Assembly: GCA_010027845.1 (NCBI GenBank)
Contig: RGUL01000003.1
Span: 1 to 64,000, forward strand
Direction: 5' to 3'
Length of the DNA stretch: 64,000 nt
Source of the DNA: Gammaproteobacteria bacterium
GTDB taxonomy: Bacteria; Pseudomonadota; Gammaproteobacteria; Steroidobacterales; Steroidobacteraceae
In this document: in pieces, positions 31,382 to 40,665 of the stretch
How the letters are laid out: the number at the start of each line of letters is the position of its first letter
Numbering within the stretch: position 1 is the stretch's first letter
Position numbers and translations under genes: made by a program
Notes under the pieces: model-generated
Told to the model about the DNA's origin: nothing
Database searches by the model: none
What the model saw: only the letters and a program-made list of their open reading frames with translations

Positions 31382-32136
31382 CCAGGCTCGGCGCGCGTCA
31401 CGTCGGCGATCGCGACGGTGACGTTGTCGCGACCACCGTTGTCGTTCGCGGCATCGACGAGCCAACGGGCGCGCTCCTCGGGCGGACCCGCTGCGCCGAG
31501 CAGCATGGCAATGTGTACTTCGTCGAGCATGCCGTTCAAGCCGTCCGAGCAGAGTAGGTAGCGATCGCCGGCTTGCAGCGTGTGGGTGTTCAGTTCGACG
31601 TCGAGATCGGCGCTGACGCCGAGCGCGCGCAATAGTTGATTACGCCGCGGCGACAGCCGCGCGCGCCGTTCCGAATAGAAGCCGAGATCGATCATGTTCT
31701 GCACCCAAGAGTGATCGCGCGTCAAAGATTCGAGCACCCCGGCGCGCAGGCGGTAGAGGCGCGAATCGCCGACGTGAGCGACGATCAGCGAGGCGGCATC
31801 GAAGAGCGCTGCGACGATGGTGGTGCCCATGCCGCTGCGAGCTGCGGAGGCGGCTTCTAAAATCGCCGCGTTCGCGGCCGATACTGCGGCACGCAAGCGC
31901 GCACTGGCGTCCGCCGCGATCTCGGGTCGCGACGTTTGTAGCGCGGTCGTCAAAGATTCGATCGCGAGCGTGCTGGCGACGTCGCCGGCCGCGTGACCGC
32001 CCATGCCGTCGGCGACGGCCAGCAAACGCAGCGCGGGATCGCAGGTGCAGCGGTCCTCGTTGCGAGTGCGGACTCGGCCGACATCGCTCAGGCTCGCACA
32101 GCGGATTCGGAAGGGCGGTGCTGCGAACTGCATCAC
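31378..32136 (-). CDS. PP2C-family Ser/Thr phosphatase
   Basis: 'DVGRVRTRNEDRCTCDPALRLLAVADGMGGHAAGDVASTLAI' and 'YLLCSDGLNGMLDE'. Confidence 0.93.
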   Translation of the reverse strand: MMQFAAPPFRIRCASLSDVGRVRTRNEDRCTCDPALRLLAVADGMGGHAAGDVASTLAIESLTTALQTSRPEIAADASARLRAAVSAANAAILEAASAARSGMGTTIVAALFDAASLIVAHVGDSRLYRLRAGVLESLTRDHSWVQNMIDLGFYSERRARLSPRRNQLLRALGVSADLDVELNTHTLQAGDRYLLCSDGLNGMLDEVHIAMLLGAAGPPEERARWLVDAANDNGGRDNVTVAIADVTRAEPG

Positions 32137-32145
32137 CGTGGCAGT

Positions 32146-33495
32146 CTAACGAGCGTCGTTGCTCCCCGTGCTGCCATCGGTTCCATCATGGTGCGAATTC
32201 GCTTCACCGTTCGCGCGCGGTCGCACCCGCACGGTACGGATCGCGTTGTCGGCGATCTGCAGCACTTCGAACTCGAGCGTCTCGATACGCAGCGTTGCGC
32301 CCGCTTCGGGAATCGTCTCCAGGCGCTCGAGCAGCAAGCCGTTGAGTGTTTTGGGTCCGTCGATGGGCAACTGCCAGCCCAAGGCGCGATTCAACATACG
32401 GATGGTCGCGCTCGCGTTGACGATGTGTGCGCCCGATGCTTCGCGATGGATATCTTTGTGCGACACGGTCGCCGGGTCGTTGGTGAACTCACCGACGATC
32501 TCCTCGAGGATGTCCTCCAGTGTGACCAGCCCTTGAATGTCGCCGTATTCGTCGACCACGAACGCGAAACGTCGTCGCGCCCGTTGAAAGTTGGCGAGTT
32601 GCACCGTGAGCGATGTGCCCTCGGGCACGAAATACGGTTCGCGTTGTGCGGCGATTTCGCGCAACCGATGACGATCGAGCGCGCCCCGCGCGAGTTCCTG
32701 TGCGACACGCTTCATGTGCAACAAGCCGATCATCGCGTCGATGTCACCTTCGTAGACGGGCAGCCGCGTGTGCGGCGTCTGTCGCAGTTGCTCGAGGATG
32801 CGCTCCCAGTCGTCTGCGAGATCGATCCCGGCGATCTCTTGCCGCGGGATCATGATGTCGTCGACGGTGATACGCTCGAGATCAAGGATCGAAAGCAACA
32901 TTTGACGGTGGCGCTGCGGCACCATCGGCCCCGATTCGCTCACCACCATCCGTAATTCTTCGGGGGACAAGGCTTGATCGCCGCGATCGCCGCCTGCGAC
33001 CACGCCGAACACGCGCAGCAAGCCGTAGGCCGCCCAATTCGCTAGCGCGACGCCCGGCCGCGACAAAAACACTAAGGCGCGATAGAGCGGTGCGGCGGCG
33101 AGCGCGACACCGTCGGCATGCACGGCTGCGAAAATCTTTGGTGCGAGCTCGCAGAAGATCAGCATCACCGTCGGCACGATCAAGGTCGGTAGCAATAGCG
33201 CGTACTCGTGGCCGGTGCGCACCGCGAGAATGGTGGCGATGGTGGTCGCGCCGGCGCTCGACAGCGTGAGCACGATGAGATTGGCGCCCAACCAATCGTC
33301 GGGTTTGCCGAGCAGCCGATCGAGCATGCGGGCGCGTCGATCGCCCGCCGCGGCGCGGGAGCGCACGCGATAACGATTCGCCGACAGCATTGCGACTTCG
33401 GTGCCGGACGAGAACGCGGTCACGGCGAGCGTCAGCAGCAACAACCAAAGCAGGGCGGGGGTGGTGAATTCTTGCACGCGGGACTCCAGCGGCAT
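32146..33495 (-). CDS. CNNM/CorC-like hemolysin-family membrane protein (YfjD-type)
   Basis: DUF21 'SSGTEVAMLSANRYRVR', CBS pair 'DIMIPRQEIAGIDL', CorC_HlyC 'FAFVVDEYGDIQGLVTLEDILEEIVGEFTND'. Confidence 0.92.
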   Translation of the reverse strand: MPLESRVQEFTTPALLWLLLLTLAVTAFSSGTEVAMLSANRYRVRSRAAAGDRRARMLDRLLGKPDDWLGANLIVLTLSSAGATTIATILAVRTGHEYALLLPTLIVPTVMLIFCELAPKIFAAVHADGVALAAAPLYRALVFLSRPGVALANWAAYGLLRVFGVVAGGDRGDQALSPEELRMVVSESGPMVPQRHRQMLLSILDLERITVDDIMIPRQEIAGIDLADDWERILEQLRQTPHTRLPVYEGDIDAMIGLLHMKRVAQELARGALDRHRLREIAAQREPYFVPEGTSLTVQLANFQRARRRFAFVVDEYGDIQGLVTLEDILEEIVGEFTNDPATVSHKDIHREASGAHIVNASATIRMLNRALGWQLPIDGPKTLNGLLLERLETIPEAGATLRIETLEFEVLQIADNAIRTVRVRPRANGEANSHHDGTDGSTGSNDAR

Positions 33496-33556
33496 TCATA
33501 GCACACCGTCCCTTGAATGACGGGCGAGTGACCGACCTGCGGTTTATACTCTCCGC

Positions 33557-34912
33557 ATGTTCGATCAACTGGGACAGCGGCTCGCCAAAACCGTGCAGAA
33601 CCTGCGCGGCAAAGGGCGGATCAGCGACGACAACATCGCCGAGACGCTGCGCGAAGTCCGCATGGCCATGCTCGAGGCCGACGTCGCGCTGCCGGTCGTC
33701 AAACGATTCGTCGATGCCGTGCGGGTCAAAGCGCAGGGCGCCGACGTCGCGACCAGTCTCACGCCTGGCCAAGTGTTCGTCTCGATCTTGCATCGCGAGA
33801 TGGTCGAGTTGCTCGGTGGCGCACGCGCCGGATTCGAGTTGCGCGCGCAACCGCCCTACGTGGTGTTACTCGCAGGTTTGCAAGGTGCGGGTAAGACCAC
33901 CACCGCGGCCAAGCTCGCGCGTTGGCTGATCGAGTCCCAAAGAAAACGCGTGTTACTCGTCAGCACCGACGTGCGACGGCCGGCGGCGATCCTACAGCTC
34001 GAACGACTCGCGGCACAGGTCGGTGCACAGTTCCATCCGGCGAGCAGCGACGACGATCCGCTCGCGATCGCGCGTGCCGCGCTCGAGGCGGCCCGCAACG
34101 GCGTGTTCGACGTGTTGATCGTCGACACCGCCGGGCGTATGCACGCCGATGCAGAATTGATGGACGAAGCGCGCGCGATCGACGCGGCGGTCGGTGCGCA
34201 CGAACGCTTGTTTGTGGTCGACGCGATGGCCGGTCAAGATGCGTTGAACGCCGCGCGTTCGTTCGGCGCGGCGCTCGAACTCACCGGCGTCATCCTCACC
34301 AAAGCCGATGGCGATGCGCGCGGTGGTGCGGCGCTGTCGGTGCGCGAAGTCACCGGCAAGCCGATCGTGTTCATGGGTGTCGGCGAGAAAGTCGATGCGC
34401 TGCAGCCCTTCGATCCCGAACGCGTGGCGGGTCGCATCCTCGGCATGGGCGATGTGGTCGCACTCGTCGAGCAAGTGCAAGGCAAGGTCGACGCGGTGGA
34501 GGCCGAGCGCCTCGCGCGTAAAGTGGTTTCCGGCCAAAAGTTCGATTTCTACGACCTCAAAGGTCAGCTCGAGCAATTGCAAAAGATGGGTGGGCTCGGC
34601 GCGCTGGTCGACAAACTGCCGGCGCATCTGACCAAAGGCGCGCCGATCACCGATCAGGGCGATCAACAGGTGCGCCGCCAGATCGCGATCATCAACTCGA
34701 TGACGCACCGCGAACGTCGCAAACCCGACCTGATCGACGGCTCACGCCGTCGCCGCATCGCGGCCGGCTCCGGCACCCAAGTGCAGGACGTGAATCGCTT
34801 GCTCAAGCAGTTCGCGGAAATGCAGCGGATGATGAAGTCCATGAAAGGCGGCAAGCTGCAGCGCATGCTCGGGGCGTTTCGGGGGCGGGGCGGCCCGCCG
34901 GGTCTGGCTTGA
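33557..34912 (+). CDS. ffh: Signal recognition particle protein
   Basis: 'MFDQLGQRLAKTVQNLRGKGRISDDNIAETLREVRMAMLEADVAL', 'LLAGLQGAGKTTTAAKLA', Met-rich C-terminus. Confidence 0.99.
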   Translation: MFDQLGQRLAKTVQNLRGKGRISDDNIAETLREVRMAMLEADVALPVVKRFVDAVRVKAQGADVATSLTPGQVFVSILHREMVELLGGARAGFELRAQPPYVVLLAGLQGAGKTTTAAKLARWLIESQRKRVLLVSTDVRRPAAILQLERLAAQVGAQFHPASSDDDPLAIARAALEAARNGVFDVLIVDTAGRMHADAELMDEARAIDAAVGAHERLFVVDAMAGQDALNAARSFGAALELTGVILTKADGDARGGAALSVREVTGKPIVFMGVGEKVDALQPFDPERVAGRILGMGDVVALVEQVQGKVDAVEAERLARKVVSGQKFDFYDLKGQLEQLQKMGGLGALVDKLPAHLTKGAPITDQGDQQVRRQIAIINSMTHRERRKPDLIDGSRRRRIAAGSGTQVQDVNRLLKQFAEMQRMMKSMKGGKLQRMLGAFRGRGGPPGLA

Positions 34913-35021
34913 GTGCCCCGCTTCCATCAAGTCACTGATTTCTGTAGACTCCGCGCTCTTTTTCGGCCCCCTAGGCTAGTGCCCGGGGCGATGACCTTGT
35001 GACCGAGAGCGAACTGCAATT

Positions 35022-35276
35022 ATGGTGACGATTCGTCTGACCCGCCGCGGCGCCAAGAACTCGCCGTTCTATCACGTCGTGGTGACCGACAGCCGCAAGC
35101 GGCAGGGCGGTTTGAGCCTAGAAAACGTGGGCTTTTTCAACCCCGTAGCGCGCAAGAGCGAGCCGAAGCTGAAGCTCGATCTCGACCGCATCGAATACTG
35201 GGTGAGTAAGGGCGCCAAACAGTCCGACCGCGTGCGTTCGCTGGTCGCCGACTATCGCAAACTGGCTGCGGCCTGA
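35022..35276 (+). CDS. rpsP: 30S ribosomal protein S16
   Basis: '[30 protein letters not shown]'. Confidence 0.99.
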   Translation: MVTIRLTRRGAKNSPFYHVVVTDSRKRQGGLSLENVGFFNPVARKSEPKLKLDLDRIEYWVSKGAKQSDRVRSLVADYRKLAAA

Positions 35277-35304
35277 GGGCCGTCCACCTTCCGCGGTCGG
35301 CCCG

Positions 35305-35811
35305 ATGGGCGGTGAGCGGTGGGTGGAATTGGGTCGCTTGGGGCGGCCCAAGGGCTTGCAGGGTTGGTCGCACGTCGAATCCTGGACCGACCCCCCGCAA
35401 GCACTGCTCGACTATCCCACTTGGCATCTCGTCGGCCCGCAGGGCCAACGAGTCGCCTCGAGACCCGCCGAATCCCGCCTGAGTCCGAAGGGACTCGAAG
35501 TGCGACTCGACGGCAGCGCGACACGCGAAGCGGCCGAGGCCCGAGTGGGCTGGCGCATCGAGGTGCCGCGCGAGGAGTTGCCGCCGGTCGAAGCCGGCGA
35601 GCATTACCGCGAAGACCTGCTGGGTTTTCGGGTGTACAACGCAGAGGGCGTCGATTTCGGTGTCCTCGAGGCATTTCTCGACCTGCCGGCGAATGCGGTG
35701 ATGGTCGTGAAGGGCGACAAGGAGCGCTGGTTGCCGGTAACCCCGCAGCACCTGCACTCCATCGACCGCGATGCACGCTGCATCCGCGTCGATTGGCCCG
35801 CGGATTTTTGA
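35305..35811 (+). CDS. rimM: Ribosome maturation factor RimM
   Basis: 'VELGRLGRPKGLQGWSHVESW', 'YREDLLGFRVYNAEGVDFGVLEAFLDLPANAVMVV'; in rpsP-rimM-trmD-rplS order. Confidence 0.95.
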   Translation: MGGERWVELGRLGRPKGLQGWSHVESWTDPPQALLDYPTWHLVGPQGQRVASRPAESRLSPKGLEVRLDGSATREAAEARVGWRIEVPREELPPVEAGEHYREDLLGFRVYNAEGVDFGVLEAFLDLPANAVMVVKGDKERWLPVTPQHLHSIDRDARCIRVDWPADF

Positions 35812-35812
35812 C

Positions 35813-36563
35813 GTGACGCTGCGGGTCGCCTTGGTGACCTTGTTCCCCGAGTTGGTGCGGGGCGCGAGCGAGCACGGCGTGTTGGGTCGGGCGCTGACGC
35901 GCGACCTCGCACGGATCGAATGCGTCGATCCGCGGCAATTCGCCACGGATACGCATCGCACGGTGGACGACCGCCCATACGGCGGTGGTCCGGGAATGGT
36001 CGGTACGCCAGCGCCTTGGGCTGCGGCGATCGACGCGGCGCAGGCAGCGATGCCGGCCGGCGTTCCGCGGATCCATTTGTCCGCGCAGGGCGAGCGATTC
36101 GATCAACGCATGGCGCGCGAGTTCGCGAGCCTGCCGGGTTTGGTGTTGGTGGCGAGTCGCTACGAAGGGCTCGACCAGCGAGTGATCGATGCGCGCATCG
36201 ACCGCGAAGTGTCGCTCGGGGACTTCATCCTCTCCGGCGGTGAATTCGCGGCGTTGGCGATCATCGATGCGGTGGTGAGACTTTTGCCCGGTGCGCTCGG
36301 CGACGAGCGTTCGAGCGAAGAAGAGTCGTTCTCCACCGCGCGACTCGATTGGCCGCATTACACGCGGCCGCTCGAGTGGGACGGGCGAGCGGTGCCCGAA
36401 GTGCTGCAAGGTGGTAACCATGCAGCGATTCGGCGCTGGCGTCTGCGGGAGTCGATCGGACGCACGTTCGAACGACGGCCCGATTTGGTTGCGGAATGTG
36501 CGCTCTCTTTGGAAGAGAGCCGGTTGTTGCAGGAATATCTCGCCGAGCGAGAGGTGAAAAAAA

Positions 36564-36571
<8 letters not shown>
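35813..36571 (+). CDS. trmD: tRNA (guanine-N1)-methyltransferase
   Basis: '[24 protein letters not shown]', '[12 protein letters not shown]', '[27 protein letters not shown]'. GTG start at 35813. Confidence 0.97.
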
Positions 36572-36904
<333 letters not shown>

Positions 36905-36908
<4 letters not shown>

Positions 36909-38026
36909 TCCTGCGCCGCGACACGCGACGCATTCTTTGCGCCGCGATCGCGGCTACGGCATTGCTCGCCGCCACGCTCGCGCGGGCGGCGGCTCCCGAT
37001 CTGGCGCAGCTGCGGCTGCCGCCGGGTTTTCGCATCGAAGTTTGGGCCGACGGCGTCGATAACGCGCGCTCGTTGGCGCGTAGCGAGTCGGGCACGATCT
37101 ACGTCGGCACCCGTACCGCCGGCAAGGTGTACGCCGTCCGCGATCGTGACGGTCGTCGCGACGTGCGGGTGATCGCGCAAGGCCTCAACGTTCCGAACGG
37201 TGTCGCGCTCGCGCACGGCTCGCTCTATGTCGCCGAGAACGACAAAATTTCCCGTTACGACGACATCGATGCGCGCCACGACGCGCCGCCCGCACCAGTG
37301 CAGATCGCAAAATTGACTGCCGATCGTTGGCACGGCTGGCGTTACATCGCCTTCGGCCCCGATCAAAAGTTGTACGTCACGCTGGGCGCGCCCTGCAACG
37401 TCTGCGACAAAGATTCCGAGGGCTACGCGCAGATCGTGCGCATGAATGCCGATGGCAGCGGTCGTGAAATCGTCGCGCACGGGGTGCGTAACTCAGTCGG
37501 GCTCGCCTGGCATCCGCGCACGCGCGAACTTTGGTTCAGCGACAACGGCCGCGACATGTTGGGTGACGATTTGCCACCCTGCGAGATCAATCGCGTGCGC
37601 AAGGTCGGTGCGCATTACGGTTTTCCGTTCTGTCACGCCGGTGATGTCGTCGATCCGGAATTCGGCAAGCTCGGACGCTGCGAGGATACGGTCGCTCCCG
37701 TGCAGCGACTTGGGGCGCACGTCGCACCGCTCGGTCTCGGTTTCTACGACGGTCGGCAGTTCCCGCGCGAGTGGCGCGGTCGGCTGTTGTTCGCTGAGCA
37801 CGGCTCCTGGAATCGCAGCAGCAAAGTCGGTTACCGCCTCGCGCAACTGCGTTTCGACGGCGAGCGCGTGGTCGGCTACGATGATTTCGTGAGTGGCTGG
37901 TTGCGACCCGATGGCAAAGTCGTGGGTCGGCCGGTCGATCTGCTGCAACTGCCCGACGGGTCGCTGTTGGTGTCGGACGATCTAGCCGGTGTGATCTATC
38001 GAATTTCCTACGAGGGCCGTCGCTGA
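36905..38026 (+). CDS. PQQ-dependent sugar dehydrogenase-like beta-propeller (sorbosone/aldose dehydrogenase family)
   Basis: Exported; '[33 protein letters not shown]', '[12 protein letters not shown]', '[23 protein letters not shown]', '[10 protein letters not shown]'. Confidence 0.9.
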
Positions 38027-38042
38027 CGGCGAGGGAGACGAC

Positions 38043-39890
38043 GTGCGCAAGTTCTTCGGTTACGTCTGGAAGGGTCTCGACGGTCTGCGCAAGACGCTGC
38101 ATCTGCTGTTCTTGTTGTTGATCTTCGGCTTCATCATCGGTGGTCTGAGCGGCTCGATCCCTAAGATACCGAAGAAAGCGGCACTGGTGCTCGCACCCGA
38201 GGGCGAGATCGTCGAACAGCGCTCCGGTGATCCGATCGAGTTGGCGATCGCCGAGGCGCGCGGCGACGGCTCGAACGAGACGCTGCTGCGCGACCTCGTC
38301 GAGGCGTTACACGTCGCCAAAGACGATGCCCGAATCGCTGCGGTGCTGCTCGACCTGCGCTACACGAGCGGCGCCGGACAGCCGACGCTCGACGAATTCG
38401 CGCGCGCGATCGACGATTTTCGTCGTTCGGGCAAAAAGGTCGTGGCGTTCGGCGAAGCTTACGAGCGCGACACCTATTTTCTCGCCGCGCATGCGGACGA
38501 AATCCACCTCGACCCGATGGGCTTGGTCGCCTTCGAGGGTTACGACCGGTATCGCCGTTATTACAAAGCCGCGCTCGATAAGCTCGGCGTGGACGTCAAC
38601 GTCTATCGCGTCGGTGTCTACAAGAGTGCGGTCGAGCCCTTCATCCGCAACGACATGTCGGCGGAGGATCGCGAAGAGAGTCAGGTATTCGTCAACGCGC
38701 TCTGGGACACGTACGTCAAATCCGTCGCGACGGCGCGCAAGCTCACGCCGGAAGCGTTTTCGAGCTACGTGGCCACGCTCTCGGCGCGGGTACAAGCGGC
38801 TAAGGGTGATGCCAGCAAGGTCGCCCTTGATGCCAAGCTCGTCACCGCGTTGACGTCGTATCCCGACGTCGAGCAGCGCATGATCAAGCTCGTCGGTGCG
38901 AACGACGACGGCGACTCGTTCGCCGACGTCGATCTCAAAGATTACCTGCGCGTCGCACACGCCGAGAAGAAACTCAAGAAGACCGACGGTCCGCAAGTCG
39001 CGATCATCGTCGCGGCGGGTGAGATCGTCGACGGCGAGGGTAAAGCGGGCACCATCGGCGGTAAGTCGATGTCGGAAACCATCCGCAAGGCCCGACTCGA
39101 CGACGACGTCAAAGCGTTGGTGCTGCGTATCGACAGCCCGGGCGGCAGCGTGCTCGCATCCGAAGAAATCTATCGGGAGCTGCTGGCCTACAAAGAAACC
39201 AAGCGACCACTCGTGGTCTCGATGGGCGATCTCGCCGCCTCGGGCGGTTATTACATCTCCGCACCTGCCGATGAAATTTGGGCGAGCCCGGCGACCATCA
39301 CCGGTTCGATCGGAATTTTCGGCTTGTTTCCCACGTTCAATCGGGCGATCGACAAGATCGGCGTGAGCACCGACGGTGTCGGTACGACGCCGCTGTCGGG
39401 CGTTCGGCTCGATCGACCCGTCAACCCGGCGATGGCGACGTTGCTGCAGTCGGTGATCGAGCACGGCTACGACGAATTTTTGGCGCGCGTGAGCAAGGGT
39501 CGCAACAAAACCCGCGATGAAGTGCACGCGATCGCACAGGGTAGAGTGTGGGCGGGGCGCGATGCGCTGCGCATCGGCCTGGTCGATCACTTAGGTTCGC
39601 TGCAACAGGCCGTCGAGGCGGCGGCCAAGCGTGCCAAGCTCGCCGAAGGTAAATATTCCGTTCGCTATCGCGAGCCGGAACTGTCCTGGGCACAAGAGAT
39701 CGCGCAATCGTTTAAGACCCGGACCGCGGCCATCGTGCTGCGCTACGGCGGTAGCGCCGATCCGCAGTTGCTGCAAACCGTGCAGCTCGCGCGCCGCGAC
39801 TTCGGACCGCTGGAGCGCGAGGTGCTGCGCTTGAACCGCGCGGCCGTGCCCGGTCGTTTGTACGCGCACTGTTTCTGTAGCGTGCGCTGA
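38043..39890 (+). CDS. sppA: Signal peptide peptidase SppA, 67K type
   Basis: Lys 'GVYKSAVEPF', Ser 'VSMGDLAASGGYYISAPADEIWASPATITGSIGIFG'. Confidence 0.95.
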   Translation: MRKFFGYVWKGLDGLRKTLHLLFLLLIFGFIIGGLSGSIPKIPKKAALVLAPEGEIVEQRSGDPIELAIAEARGDGSNETLLRDLVEALHVAKDDARIAAVLLDLRYTSGAGQPTLDEFARAIDDFRRSGKKVVAFGEAYERDTYFLAAHADEIHLDPMGLVAFEGYDRYRRYYKAALDKLGVDVNVYRVGVYKSAVEPFIRNDMSAEDREESQVFVNALWDTYVKSVATARKLTPEAFSSYVATLSARVQAAKGDASKVALDAKLVTALTSYPDVEQRMIKLVGANDDGDSFADVDLKDYLRVAHAEKKLKKTDGPQVAIIVAAGEIVDGEGKAGTIGGKSMSETIRKARLDDDVKALVLRIDSPGGSVLASEEIYRELLAYKETKRPLVVSMGDLAASGGYYISAPADEIWASPATITGSIGIFGLFPTFNRAIDKIGVSTDGVGTTPLSGVRLDRPVNPAMATLLQSVIEHGYDEFLARVSKGRNKTRDEVHAIAQGRVWAGRDALRIGLVDHLGSLQQAVEAAAKRAKLAEGKYSVRYREPELSWAQEIAQSFKTRTAAIVLRYGGSADPQLLQTVQLARRDFGPLEREVLRLNRAAVPGRLYAHCFCSVR

Positions 39891-39900
39891 GCCGCGTCCG

Positions 39901-40665
39901 ATGCGCACCACCGACGTCAAAGCCAATCGACTGTTCATCGTCTTGGCGGGGTTTTTCCTGACCAACGCGCTGATCGCCGAATTCGTCGGCGTCAAAATAT
40001 TCTCTCTTGAGGCGACATTAGGGGTCGCGCCCTACGAATGGTCGTTACTCGGCGTTTCGGGAAACCTCAACTTCACCGCTGGCGTGTTGTTGTGGCCGTT
40101 CGTGTTCGTGATGACCGACGTCATCAACGAATATTTCGGCGAACGGGGTGTGCGGCTGATTTCTTGGGTGGCGGTGGTGTTCATCGCCTATGCATTCCTC
40201 GCCGCCTACGCGTCGATTTCCTTGGCGCCCGCGGGTTTTTGGGTCGAGGCGAACCGCAATCTCGGCGTGGCCGACATCCAAGGCGCCTACGCGCAAATCT
40301 TCGGGCAGGGCCTGTGGACCATCGCCGGCTCGATCGTCGCGTTTCTGGTCGGGCAACTCGTCGACGTCGTGGTGTTTCATCGCATTCGCCGGGTCACCGG
40401 CGACGACCACGTTTGGTTGCGCGCGACCGGCTCGACCGCCGTCTCGCAGATCCTCGATAGTTTCGTCGTGCTCTACATCGCCTTCGTGCTCGGTCCGCAA
40501 AAGTGGTCGATGTCGCAGTTTCTCGCGGTCGGCACCGTGAACTACATCTACAAAATGGGCGCTGCGTTCGCGATGATTCCGCTGTTGTACGTGGCGCGGC
40601 ATCTCATCAAAAGTTATCTCGGTGCGGACGAGACGGCTCGATTGAAGGCGCAAGCCGCCGAGTGA
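39901..40665 (+). CDS. Queuosine precursor transporter (YhhQ family)
   Basis: 'LFIVLAGFFLTNALIAEFVGVKIFS', 'GVLLWPFVFVMTDVINEYFGERGVR', 'STAVSQILDSFVVLYIAF'. Confidence 0.93.
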   Translation: MRTTDVKANRLFIVLAGFFLTNALIAEFVGVKIFSLEATLGVAPYEWSLLGVSGNLNFTAGVLLWPFVFVMTDVINEYFGERGVRLISWVAVVFIAYAFLAAYASISLAPAGFWVEANRNLGVADIQGAYAQIFGQGLWTIAGSIVAFLVGQLVDVVVFHRIRRVTGDDHVWLRATGSTAVSQILDSFVVLYIAFVLGPQKWSMSQFLAVGTVNYIYKMGAAFAMIPLLYVARHLIKSYLGADETARLKAQAAE

